Shown piece after piece: positions 37,968-46,003 of a stretch of DNA of 49,553 nucleotides (positions are counted from its first letter, which is position 1; each line of letters starts with the position of its first letter). The stretch is from a virus. Location: IMG/VR virus record IMGVR_UViG_3300012936_003576, positions 1 to 49,553 of that record; one strand, written 5' to 3'. Under the pieces are notes generated by a model. It did no database searches. It was given only the letters and a program-made list of their open reading frames with translations, and was not told the origin of the DNA. Both the position numbers and the translations under genes were made by a program.

Positions 37968-39293
37968 ATGATAAAAGGTTTTAGTCAATATTTAGTTGAA
38001 GAAGAAAAAAGAATCTTCTTTACGTTTGGAAGGATGAATCCTCCAACGATTGGTCATGGTATGCTTATTGACAAATTAGCTTCTATGTCAGGAAAGAACT
38101 CGTATAGAGTATACGTATCTCAAACTCAAGACAATAAAAAGAATCCTTTATCTTATGTAGATAAAGTTAAGTTTGCTCGTAAAATGTTTAAGAAACATTC
38201 GAGATACATCATGCTTAATAACAAAATTAAGACAGTGATGGACGTAGGAAATGCTCTATACAACGAAGGTTTTAGAAAAGTAACTATGATTGTTGGTGAT
38301 GATAGAGTAAACGAGTTTAAATCTCTATTGAACCAGTACAACGGTAAAAAAAGCAGACATGGTTTTTATAATTTTCAAGAACTGAATGTAGTTTCTGCCG
38401 GAGCAAGAGATCCAGATTCAGATAACGTATCAGGAGCATCTGCAACCAAACAAAGACAAGCCGCTTCTGACAATGATTTCGTTAAGTTCTCTCAAGGACT
38501 TCCAAAAGATATGGGAAACAAAGATGCGAAAGCATTGTTTAATAGCGTGAGAAAAGGAATGGGACTCAAAGAACAAACAGAATTTAGAAATCACCTGCAG
38601 CTTAACAGTGTATCAGACATTAGAGAAAAGTTCGTCGAGGGCGGGATATTTAACATCGGCGAAAAAGTAGTAATAAAGAGCACGGAAGAAGTTGCAGTGA
38701 TAACACACAGAGGATCCAATTATGTTATCCTCGAAAAATTTGATAATAGCATTGTAAGAAAGTGGATAGAAGACATTGAACCAATGGAAGAAGCTTATGA
38801 TGTAGGAACACCTGACTATGTTCTTCACTACACAAGAGGAACTCCAGGTCAGCATCCTCCAGATTTTCCTGTTAAAGGACAAAAGAACACAGCAAACGTT
38901 GGAGAAAGAACAACTTCACCTCAAGATCCAGATATAAAAGATCGTAAAGGTACTCAACCTAAAGCTTATCACGGTAAAGACGCTAGAGGTAGAGAGATGT
39001 CAAAATCTACAAAAGCAGCAAGAGACAGGCACTTTAAGAAAGGTGCTAAGATGGATGATGATAATCCAGCAGCTTACAAGCCAGCACCGGGTGATAAAGG
39101 TGCTAAGACAAAACCAAGTAAACACACATTGAAATTCAAGCAAATGTTTGGTGATGAAACAGATCCCTTGGCTAGAGCTAAGTCAAGGATTGATAGAGAG
39201 AAGAAGTCCGACGCTCTTAAGTTTGATAGAAGATTGGACAGAGCAAGATTAGCGAGAGCTAGAATGAAAAACGCACAAACTAAAGGAAAGTAA
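37968..39293 (+). CDS. HIGH-type nucleotidyltransferase with leader and long basic tail
   Basis: The leader MIKGFSQYLVEEEK is followed by FFTFGRMNPPTIGHGMLIDKL. This is the strand-loop with GH of the cytidylyltransferase-like (NadM/NadD-type) superfamily. KKNPLSYVDKVKFARKMF and VTMIVGDDRVNEF continue the Rossmann-like fold to about residue 180. The rest (to 441) is low-complexity, Lys/Asp/Pro-rich. Relatives act on NMN, pantetheine or CTP-activated alcohols; the substrate here is unknown. Its late position suggests a virion-borne enzyme. Confidence 0.75.
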   Translation: MIKGFSQYLVEEEKRIFFTFGRMNPPTIGHGMLIDKLASMSGKNSYRVYVSQTQDNKKNPLSYVDKVKFARKMFKKHSRYIMLNNKIKTVMDVGNALYNEGFRKVTMIVGDDRVNEFKSLLNQYNGKKSRHGFYNFQELNVVSAGARDPDSDNVSGASATKQRQAASDNDFVKFSQGLPKDMGNKDAKALFNSVRKGMGLKEQTEFRNHLQLNSVSDIREKFVEGGIFNIGEKVVIKSTEEVAVITHRGSNYVILEKFDNSIVRKWIEDIEPMEEAYDVGTPDYVLHYTRGTPGQHPPDFPVKGQKNTANVGERTTSPQDPDIKDRKGTQPKAYHGKDARGREMSKSTKAARDRHFKKGAKMDDDNPAAYKPAPGDKGAKTKPSKHTLKFKQMFGDETDPLARAKSRIDREKKSDALKFDRRLDRARLARARMKNAQTKGK

Positions 39294-39294
39294 T

Positions 39295-40500
39295 ATGAAA
39301 CAGAACTTTTTTCAAATGCGAGAGGCAGCATCAGAAGAAAACTCAGAAGATACTCTCGCCGAAGCAACCAATTGGAAAGGAACCCCTCATCTTGACTTGA
39401 CCAGATATGCGGCTGGTAAAGGCAAAGGTTATGGGCTTCAAATAACTCAAAACAAAAGAATGGGTGATGAGAAGTTTAGGATGGGAGCTCACGTGAGTTT
39501 TCCTATGAAAGATGTTCCTAAACTAATTAAGTCTCTCCAGAAAGTGTATAACGATAAAGGATCGCAACTTGGAGATAATGAATCTCATATTCCTTATCAC
39601 GGTGAAGATGAGAAACATGTAGAAGAAATCTCAGAAGATGCAACAGCCGCATTGAAGAAAAAAGCTGAAAAGTCCGGAATGCCTCTCGGAATTCTCAGAC
39701 AAGTATTCAATAGGGGGAAGGCTGCATGGAGAACCGGTCATAGACCTGGAACAAATCCTGATCAGTGGGGTCATGCTAGAGTCAACTCATTTGTAACTAA
39801 GTCCTCCGGAACTTGGGGAAAGGCTGACAAGGATCTTGCTGCAAAAGTTAGAGGCAGTAAAAAATCTAAGAATGAATCTATACTCTTTACTGTAGCTGAT
39901 GAAACATTATCTGAGGATTTACCGGGTCATACAAGTTATAGAGTATCTACAAACAAGCTTCAAGGAAACGTCAGCGCAAAGAGTCACGACCACGCTGCAG
40001 AGATTATGAGAAAACAACATAAGGCTAAAGGTCCTATGACGATATCTCATCATCCTCATTCTCCTAAGTATAATAAAGATGGAAACAATACAAAGACATA
40101 TGAAGCAGTAAAGGAAAATACTAAAGTTGTTGGTATGCACTACGGTAAAAACACTAAAGCTGCTCAAGCCGGTATGAAAAAACATGGAGGTAAAATCCAC
40201 ACAGATCCTCATGGCAACCATACACTTATGTATGATAAACCTAAGATGCAGGCTAGAGGAAGAGATGCTCTTGTTCAAAAAGGTTTGTTACCGAAGAAAG
40301 TATCAAAACCATTTTCCAGACCAATTAAGTCTAATGAATCTATAGGTATGACTCCTGGAGACCACAGCTATCACCACTTGCAAAAAGCCAAGAGACTAGC
40401 TGCTGCTGACGGACATGACTATGATAAATTACCTGCGTATGATCGTACGCATAATAAGCACAAAGACTATTACGATCAGAAAGCGAAGTCGTCATCATGA
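39295..40500 (+). CDS. DUF5824-containing late protein
   Basis: The N-terminus MKQNFFQMREAASEENSED ends in TLAEA, matching a gp21-type L-x-E cut site. Residues about 120-185 hold a DUF5824-like domain: KKKAEKSGMPLGILRQVFNRG, AAWRTGHRPGTNPDQWGHARV, NSFVTKSSGTWGKADKDLA. The C-terminal half is His-, Lys- and Gly-rich (KAKGPMTISHHPHSPK; HYGKNTKAAQAGMKKHGGK). DUF5824 has no known function and is common in marine myoviruses. It ends 4 bases into the next gene. Confidence 0.7.
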   Translation: MKQNFFQMREAASEENSEDTLAEATNWKGTPHLDLTRYAAGKGKGYGLQITQNKRMGDEKFRMGAHVSFPMKDVPKLIKSLQKVYNDKGSQLGDNESHIPYHGEDEKHVEEISEDATAALKKKAEKSGMPLGILRQVFNRGKAAWRTGHRPGTNPDQWGHARVNSFVTKSSGTWGKADKDLAAKVRGSKKSKNESILFTVADETLSEDLPGHTSYRVSTNKLQGNVSAKSHDHAAEIMRKQHKAKGPMTISHHPHSPKYNKDGNNTKTYEAVKENTKVVGMHYGKNTKAAQAGMKKHGGKIHTDPHGNHTLMYDKPKMQARGRDALVQKGLLPKKVSKPFSRPIKSNESIGMTPGDHSYHHLQKAKRLAAADGHDYDKLPAYDRTHNKHKDYYDQKAKSSS

Positions 40501-41312
40501 GTGTTAAAAATCTAAACGAAAATTACATTGCTCTTTTTGAGGACGATGGTATCGATCCAAAAGAGTACGATTACGAAGGTGATATGGCAAAGAGTCAGTT
40601 AGTAACTATGATGGATGCTGCTGAAGAGCTTCATGACATGTTAGACGATACTGAAAATCTTCCTGAATGGGCACAAAATAAAATCTCAAAAGCTACAGAT
40701 TACATTGATAGTGTAAGAGATTATATGATTGCAGCAAAGTCTGACGATATTGAAGATGATGATGATGACGATAATGATAATAAGAATGAAGCCTATAGTG
40801 AACCACAAGGTCAGGCAAAAAGAATGATGTCTCCATTACATAAAATGAGAATGGACAAAGAGAAAAAAGATCGTGATAGTAAGGGTAGACTGAAAGCAGG
40901 CATTGGTGCTATGAAAAAGGCAGGCAATGCAAAAGCAAAAGCAGAGTTAGGTGAAGGTTATGAACAAGAAGTTATCAAGATTCTTAATAAGAAAGGTATT
41001 GATGGCTACTTTAAAAATAACGCGCTCTATGTTTCTAGACGTGATGTTAATGACGCAAAGAAGGCACTAAAGAAGGCTATAAATATTTATCAGCTACCTA
41101 GAATAGTTGGTGAAGGTCATACTTATGAAAACTTCAAGCAGTCAATAAATGAGGAAGATATACAAGAGAAACTAAAACCGTCTATGGGAATTGGTTCCTA
41201 TATAAAAGATTTTTCTAAGTCTGACGCTCCACAGTTTAAAGGTAAGTCAGAAAAAGAAAGACGTGACATGGCGGTAGCTGCATATCTTTCTGCAAAGAGA
41301 GGCGATAAATGA
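40497..41312 (+). CDS. late head-region protein with acidic cluster (prohead-core-like)
   Basis: The order is: leader-like MSVKNLNENYIALFEDDG; a helical domain GDMAKSQLVTMMDAAEELHDMLDDTENLPEWAQNKIS; a run of acidic residues near residue 85 (DDIEDDDDDDNDN); a basic middle; and a C-terminal module SYIKDFSKSDAPQFKGKSEKER that recurs in marine T4-like head-region proteins. Mixed acidic and basic helices resemble scaffold/core proteins. It overlaps both neighbouring genes by 4 bases. The prohead-core role is inference. Confidence 0.65.
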   Translation: MSVKNLNENYIALFEDDGIDPKEYDYEGDMAKSQLVTMMDAAEELHDMLDDTENLPEWAQNKISKATDYIDSVRDYMIAAKSDDIEDDDDDDNDNKNEAYSEPQGQAKRMMSPLHKMRMDKEKKDRDSKGRLKAGIGAMKKAGNAKAKAELGEGYEQEVIKILNKKGIDGYFKNNALYVSRRDVNDAKKALKKAINIYQLPRIVGEGHTYENFKQSINEEDIQEKLKPSMGIGSYIKDFSKSDAPQFKGKSEKERRDMAVAAYLSAKRGDK

Positions 41313-41476
41313 TTGATAAAGAAGCAGAAGAAAAGGTTAACGTAGTTAACACTAAAATCTATAACGCTTATAAGAGTGTAGCAGACAAGACTGTATGGAA
41401 AGAAGAAGAAATGACATACAGTTCTACTGCTGAAGCTTATAAAAAAATGAAGGAAAAGGACGATGAAAAAGTTTAA
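41309..41476 (+). CDS. small charged protein (55 aa), unknown
   Basis: ATGA overlap with the previous stop and a 14-base overlap with the next gene. The product (MIDKEAEEKVNVVNTKIYNAYKSVADKTVWKEEEMTYSS...) is helical and Lys/Glu-rich. The double overlap supports translation. No motif is recognised; like its neighbours it is probably late. Confidence 0.5.
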   Translation: MIDKEAEEKVNVVNTKIYNAYKSVADKTVWKEEEMTYSSTAEAYKKMKEKDDEKV

Positions 41477-42059
41477 GGAACACTTTAACGAAGACGGTCC
41501 ATGCTGGTCCACACATAAAATGGTGGGAATGAAGAAAAAACCTGGACACCCAGGCATGGTTCCTAATTGTGTTCCTAAAGAAGCATCAGTGGATGAAGCG
41601 TTGAAATATAACTTCATGGTTTTAGATAGAGACGGTAGAGTTATGGGTATGACTACCAATGAAAGAGATGCAATGAGAATGGCGAAGGGTGATAATATTA
41701 GAGGACAGTCCGGTAGATATGTCAAGCTCAAGAGACCAATGGCACAGGCAAGAGGTGATAGATTAATAGGACAACTACCTGCACATAATCTTGGCGAAGC
41801 TGATCAGATTCAACGTGACGGTGCAAAGATTAAAAAAGCTTATGCTGCGTTAAAAACTGAGATCTCAGCGCCAGCACTCAACAAGTATTATAATGCAGCC
41901 AAAACATCTCATGATAGAGCAGGAAACTCCGCTTTCGCTAGACACCTTAGAAAAGAACCGGGTATGGAAAAAGATTTAGATACGATGCGTAAAAGAAAAG
42001 CCGGTATTAAGCTTGCTAAGAATAGAGCAATAAAAAGACTTAGGGGAGAAATAAAATGA
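41463..42059 (+). CDS. late protein with GPCWSTHKMVG module
   Basis: A short leader, MKKFKEHFNEDGPCW, is followed by CWSTHKMVGMKKKPGHPG and MVPNCVPKE, a conserved Cys-containing module found in marine T4-like head-region proteins. The middle has YNFMVLDRDGRVMGMTTNERDAMRMAKG, a PAS- or beta-hairpin-like stretch, and the C-terminus is basic and helical. Function unknown. The leader with FNED suggests proteolytic maturation in the prohead. Confidence 0.65.
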   Translation: MKKFKEHFNEDGPCWSTHKMVGMKKKPGHPGMVPNCVPKEASVDEALKYNFMVLDRDGRVMGMTTNERDAMRMAKGDNIRGQSGRYVKLKRPMAQARGDRLIGQLPAHNLGEADQIQRDGAKIKKAYAALKTEISAPALNKYYNAAKTSHDRAGNSAFARHLRKEPGMEKDLDTMRKRKAGIKLAKNRAIKRLRGEIK

Positions 42060-42409
42060 AAGCGTTTAGAGAAATAAGAAAACTTAGCGAAGACGTAAAC
42101 TATCATAAAGCAATGATGAAACATCATGATAAATGGACCGATGCTCACGATCATGAAAGTAATAATAGAGATGGTGAGAAAATGGAAAATCACGTTAGTG
42201 CTCATATATCTCATGGAAACGCTGCATTAGATCACAGAACAGCAATAAAGATGCATGTAAAACATGGAGCTAATTCTCCACAATATAAGAGTGCTCGAAA
42301 GGCTGCAAATAGTGCGTCACGAGAAGCACACAGTGATACTAAATATGCCGGATCAAAGTTTGTTACAGCCGGGAAACCAAAACATCCAACTCCTAAAATA
42401 AGAGATTAA
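42056..42409 (+). CDS. His-rich small late protein with leader
   Basis: MKAFREIRKLSEDVNYHK has the leader pattern (aromatic, charged, then L-S-E). The body is unusually rich in His (KAMMKHHDKWTDAHDHESNN; HVSAHISHGNAALDHRTAIKMHVKHG), with no cysteine. Histidines could bind metal or make the protein pH-sensitive. It overlaps the previous gene by 4 bases. No family is recognised. Confidence 0.62.
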   Translation: MKAFREIRKLSEDVNYHKAMMKHHDKWTDAHDHESNNRDGEKMENHVSAHISHGNAALDHRTAIKMHVKHGANSPQYKSARKAANSASREAHSDTKYAGSKFVTAGKPKHPTPKIRD

Positions 42410-42413
42410 GCAG

Positions 42414-42650
42414 ATGAAAACTTTTAGAGAAATTAGAGAAGGAAGCGGTAAACCAGAATCATGGGAAGCAGGTTATAAGAGACGTGTAGTAAAGACTACA
42501 AAACCTGAGCACAAAGAAAAAGGTTACAATTGGAGAATTAAAGGTAAAGATAGACCAGAAATCTCAATAAAGTTATATAAAGAAAAACCGTCACAAGCAC
42601 AGTTTAATAAACAAATGAAAAGGGTAGCAGGTCATGAGTTTGGTGGATAA
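42414..42650 (+). CDS. small basic late protein with leader (78 aa)
   Basis: MKTFREIREGSGKPESWE is the clearest match to the T4 internal-protein leader (M-K-T-[F/Y]-x-E...; I-R-E cut-type motif). The remainder is basic (KRRVVKTTKPEHKEKGYNWRIKGKDRPE; SQAQFNKQMKRVAGHE). It overlaps the next gene by 17 bases. Probable internal head protein; no domain is recognised. Confidence 0.62.
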   Translation: MKTFREIREGSGKPESWEAGYKRRVVKTTKPEHKEKGYNWRIKGKDRPEISIKLYKEKPSQAQFNKQMKRVAGHEFGG

Positions 42651-42999
42651 ATTTAAAACACACAGAGAACAGGAAATCGATCAGTACTGCGAGGAGTGCA
42701 ACTTATACGAAGATCTTGAAATCACGGAAGCAGAGTATCAAGGTAAAAAGGTTAAGCTCAATGATCCGATTCGTACATCAGAAAATCCTAACAAAAAATT
42801 TAAAGTTTACGTTAAAGGTCCTTCTGGCAACGTTGTCGTTGTACGTTTTGGTGATCCCAATATGGAAATCAAGAGAGACGATCCGAAGAGAAGGGCTTCC
42901 TTTCGTGCCAGACATAACTGTGACAACCCTGGACCAAAACACAAAGCCAGATACTGGTCATGTTACCAGTGGAGAGGCGGAGCAAAGGTAGATAATTAA
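42634..42999 (+). CDS. late protein with DUF5872-like module
   Basis: EAEYQGKKVKLNDPIRTSENPNKKFKVYVKG and VVVRFGDPNMEIKRDDPKRRASFRARHNC lead to KARYWSCYQWRGG. This is the module with paired Cys and W-S-C seen in head-region proteins of marine T4-like phages. The N-terminus (MSLVDKFKTHREQEIDQYCEEC) differs from the leader consensus, but ITEAEY near residue 30 could be a cut site. A structural virion role is likely but unproven. Confidence 0.68.
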   Translation: MSLVDKFKTHREQEIDQYCEECNLYEDLEITEAEYQGKKVKLNDPIRTSENPNKKFKVYVKGPSGNVVVVRFGDPNMEIKRDDPKRRASFRARHNCDNPGPKHKARYWSCYQWRGGAKVDN

Positions 43000-43011
43000 G
43001 GGTGACTAATA

Positions 43012-44547
43012 ATGTCAACAAAGGCTAGTTTACTTTCAAAACTTGCGCCTCCGGCAGGTTTAGATTCTGATCACATTCAGTTAGGTGATTCTGCTACAAA
43101 TCGCTTATTTTTACCCGGTTTAAGACTAGATACAGATTCTGCACAAAACAACCAAGTGCTTACTTGGAATGATGCAACTAAGACTTTATCATTTAAAGAT
43201 GCTCAAGGTGGCAGCGGAACTGACTCCGCAGCAATTATCCAACTAATCGATTCTAACTATGTCCAAGCGAGACAAACTTCTGGAGGAGGCGGTGGTGGAA
43301 CTGTCGACTCAGCTTCCACAATTACACTTATACAAGAGACAGTTGACTCATCTTATGTATCTTCAAGAGCTCCTACTGCTCTAATAGCAAGTGGTGGAAT
43401 TAGTTCATTCCCTTTTGATGCCACCGCAGGTCAAACAGTATTCTCAGGAAATGATAAAACTGGAACTCTCATGGCATTTCAGTTTGAACCTAATGTATAT
43501 CTAAACGGCTCTATACTTAGGAAGACTGAAGATTATACAGTAAATACTTCAACAGACACAGTGACTCTTAATGTTGCGGCTTCTCTTGGAGATGAAGTAA
43601 CAATACAAGCCTATGAACCTACTAGTGATACGAATATGGCTGAGTACTTTGACTCTGCATTTATAGCAGCTAGAACAAAGGCAGTATTTCCAGGATCTCG
43701 AACGATTGAAACGTTTAGGTACGTAGCGAATTCAGCTCAAGTAATATATGAAGGTGTAGACGCAAACGGCAACACTTTATCATATGATCACATATCAGGT
43801 GTACAAGTAAATGTTAATGGTATACTATTAACTTCAGGAAATGATTATGTTGGAAACGCTGGTCTTAACAGAATAACTCTACAAGATTCAGTTCCTGCAG
43901 GATCAGAAATTATTATTCAAGACTTTCAAAGTAGATTTGTTCACAGGTTTGAAGACATAGTAGACTCTGCTTACGTTCAAGCAAGAATTCCTGACTTTAC
44001 AGATTCTCGAGGGATAGAGAAATATAAGTTTACAACTTCAGGTCCTCAGTCAGTATTCACTGTCGACTCGGCTGGTAATACATTATCACTTGGAACATCT
44101 AACTATCTTGTGTTTCTTAATGGTGTTAATCTTGATGAGGGACCGGACTTTACGGTTAGTCCAAACAAAGACGCTATTACTCTTACTCCCGCTGCAGACA
44201 CTAACTTTGAACTCATAGTATATGATTGGGATAAAAAACTTAGTAAGACTTTACATACACCAGACAATTTTATTGAAGTGACATCATCACCTCACAATGC
44301 AGAAGCTGGAAAGACACTTATAGTCGACACATCATCAAGTAGAACTATTAATCTACCGACAGGAGTGTTTGGAAGTAAAATAAATATCATAGATGGAACT
44401 GGAACAGCAGGAACAAATAATATCACTGTTGCTTCTAGTCAAAAGATCAGAGCGTCAGATTCAGATCTTATCATAGACTTAGACGAAACAACTATCGGGT
44501 TAGTATATTATAACGCTACTCGAGGCTGGATAATAGCGGAGAAATAA
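43012..44547 (+). CDS. tail-fibre-like protein with three repeated beta modules
   Basis: 511 residues. After a Gly/Ser-rich N-terminal part containing the repeated D-S-x-Y-V-x-x-R motif (SNYVQARQ, SSYVSSRA, SAYVQARI), three related modules of about 75 residues follow (about 130-205, 225-305, 330-410). Each has Q-[T/V]-[V/I]-[F/Y] then [V/F]-x-[V/L]-N-G-x-x-L, then D-Y/F then T-L/V-x-x-A/S. The end (GLVYYNATRGWIIAEK) is a compact beta segment. This architecture is typical of fibre or baseplate-appendage proteins. No receptor-binding domain is identified. Confidence 0.78.
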   Translation: MSTKASLLSKLAPPAGLDSDHIQLGDSATNRLFLPGLRLDTDSAQNNQVLTWNDATKTLSFKDAQGGSGTDSAAIIQLIDSNYVQARQTSGGGGGGTVDSASTITLIQETVDSSYVSSRAPTALIASGGISSFPFDATAGQTVFSGNDKTGTLMAFQFEPNVYLNGSILRKTEDYTVNTSTDTVTLNVAASLGDEVTIQAYEPTSDTNMAEYFDSAFIAARTKAVFPGSRTIETFRYVANSAQVIYEGVDANGNTLSYDHISGVQVNVNGILLTSGNDYVGNAGLNRITLQDSVPAGSEIIIQDFQSRFVHRFEDIVDSAYVQARIPDFTDSRGIEKYKFTTSGPQSVFTVDSAGNTLSLGTSNYLVFLNGVNLDEGPDFTVSPNKDAITLTPAADTNFELIVYDWDKKLSKTLHTPDNFIEVTSSPHNAEAGKTLIVDTSSSRTINLPTGVFGSKINIIDGTGTAGTNNITVASSQKIRASDSDLIIDLDETTIGLVYYNATRGWIIAEK

Positions 44548-45765
44548 ATGAAGTTATCAGAAGTTGCTATATACAAAACTAAAGGTGTTAAGAACACAGC
44601 AGACTCTGGTGGACTCCAAGTAATAGGAGAAGAAGGAGAACTGAAGTTTGTTTCAAACAGAAAAACTTTGTATCTGTATGACGGGGACGAGTGGGATAGA
44701 ATAGCTGGAGGACAAGACGAAGCACCTGTTATCATTACAGATCCTGGTGATATAGAAATAGCGGCAACTTCAACAGATTCAGCCAGACAAACATTTAGAG
44801 TTGCAGATCCAGAAGGATTTCCTATTACTTATGATATAGCTTATATGAGAGATAGCGACAAAGTATTTTTTAGAAATGATTCGGCAAATCTTCCACCACC
44901 TCTAGCTCATCCAACTCGAATAACTACTGCCGGAGATGGAACAGCGACTTACCAGTTTTTAACTCGAACAGTTGAATCGGACGGTAGCGGTAATTCTACT
45001 AAAGACGCTTATAAAGTACGTTACATAGGATCTGATGGATCAAAACTAGTCACTTCTACTAAAAACTTTATTATGCAGTTCTCAACTCCTATTACTTTCG
45101 GACTAGTAAATTCTGGTTCTGGTTGGGCAGCAGCAGGAGCTACTCCTACTGTCACTACAGGTGATACGGATTTTACCAATATGTTGAGTGGTACTACATC
45201 AGGTGGAATAAGTCAGTTAAATCAATATGCTGGCATTGCTTTAAGTTCTCCACTACCGTTAGGTAGGAGATACTTTGAGTTTAGATGTCAAAACTTAGAA
45301 CCTTACATGCAGTTCGGCCTTATGGCTCAAAAAACAATTGATGACGCCGGTGCTACTACAAACGGTGAAAATGAATTAGTAGGTAACTATGAGAATTCTA
45401 ATGTAGTAGGAAACTATCACTATAGTGGTGATGAATTTAAAGGTAGCAACTTTGGCAACGCCACGTATACAATTCCAGGAGGAGCTTGGGGTAACGGAGA
45501 GATCATAATGGTTGCATACGATACTGACACTAGAGCGGTTTGGTTTGGAAACGGTACTAATGGTGGCGGTGTTGGAGGTGGTTGGCATGCTACTTACAAC
45601 CCACTCGCTGGTGGACAAATTAGTGGTACACTAGAAGGAGGCTCAGATGATCGACCAAGAATGTATATGGGTGGAGCATCTTCTGGTGCAGATGGTTGGA
45701 ATGCTTACACTATGAGAGCTGGAGATTTGACTTATGCACCCCCACCCGGATTCACTTCAGTATAG
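44548..45765 (+). CDS. fibre-like protein with Ig/cadherin-like and SPRY-like domains
   Basis: Residues 1-60 share SLYLYDG-x-x-WDRI-type sequence with the 45996 protein (LYLYDGDEWDRIAGG versus LYLYNGTGWDRVLSG). Residues 60-160 hold a cadherin/Ig-like stretch (VADPEGFPITYDIAY). From about 200 a SPRY/B30.2-like domain is suggested by RRYFEFRCQNLEPYMQFGLMAQ and IIMVAYDTDTRAVWFGNG. SPRY-like folds bind proteins or sugars, so this may be the receptor-contact part. 405 residues. It ends with PPPGFTSV. Confidence 0.72.
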   Translation: MKLSEVAIYKTKGVKNTADSGGLQVIGEEGELKFVSNRKTLYLYDGDEWDRIAGGQDEAPVIITDPGDIEIAATSTDSARQTFRVADPEGFPITYDIAYMRDSDKVFFRNDSANLPPPLAHPTRITTAGDGTATYQFLTRTVESDGSGNSTKDAYKVRYIGSDGSKLVTSTKNFIMQFSTPITFGLVNSGSGWAAAGATPTVTTGDTDFTNMLSGTTSGGISQLNQYAGIALSSPLPLGRRYFEFRCQNLEPYMQFGLMAQKTIDDAGATTNGENELVGNYENSNVVGNYHYSGDEFKGSNFGNATYTIPGGAWGNGEIIMVAYDTDTRAVWFGNGTNGGGVGGGWHATYNPLAGGQISGTLEGGSDDRPRMYMGGASSGADGWNAYTMRAGDLTYAPPPGFTSV

Positions 45766-45775
45766 GAAAAAGGAT

Positions 45776-46003
45776 ATGAAAAAATTTAAAGAATTTCTAG
45801 AAGCACATTACGCAGTAGACATAGAAGGTCTACCTAAATTGTATATGCAAACAGACAATCCAGGCGCCTTAAGAAGAGATCTTCGAAAGATTGTAAGAAA
45901 AGTTGACATGATTAATAGTTTAGATAGAGTACAAAAATCGGATATAAGAAAAGCACTTCAATTAAAACTAAGAGGTAAAGAAGAAGAGGAGCAAGATGAG
46001 TAA
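45776..46003 (+). CDS. small leader-bearing protein between fibre genes (75 aa)
   Basis: ATG 45776 (AAAAGGAT upstream) was chosen; a longer reading from 45734 lies in the previous gene. MKKFKEFLEAHYAVDIEG closely follows the T4 leader pattern (M-K-x-[F/Y]-x-E-F-[I/L]-x-A). The rest is helical and ends in a run of Glu (GKEEEEQDE). Its leader suggests head packaging although it is flanked by fibre genes, so it may be misplaced in the modular order or be a fibre-assembly helper. It overlaps the next gene by 8 bases. Confidence 0.62.
   Translation: MKKFKEFLEAHYAVDIEGLPKLYMQTDNPGALRRDLRKIVRKVDMINSLDRVQKSDIRKALQLKLRGKEEEEQDE

Noticed and set aside
37312-41085. TATAAATA boxes inside coding DNA (37312-37319, 41078-41085) as separate promoters
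   Set aside because: AT-rich coding sequence gives such matches by chance; mentioned only as possible boosters.
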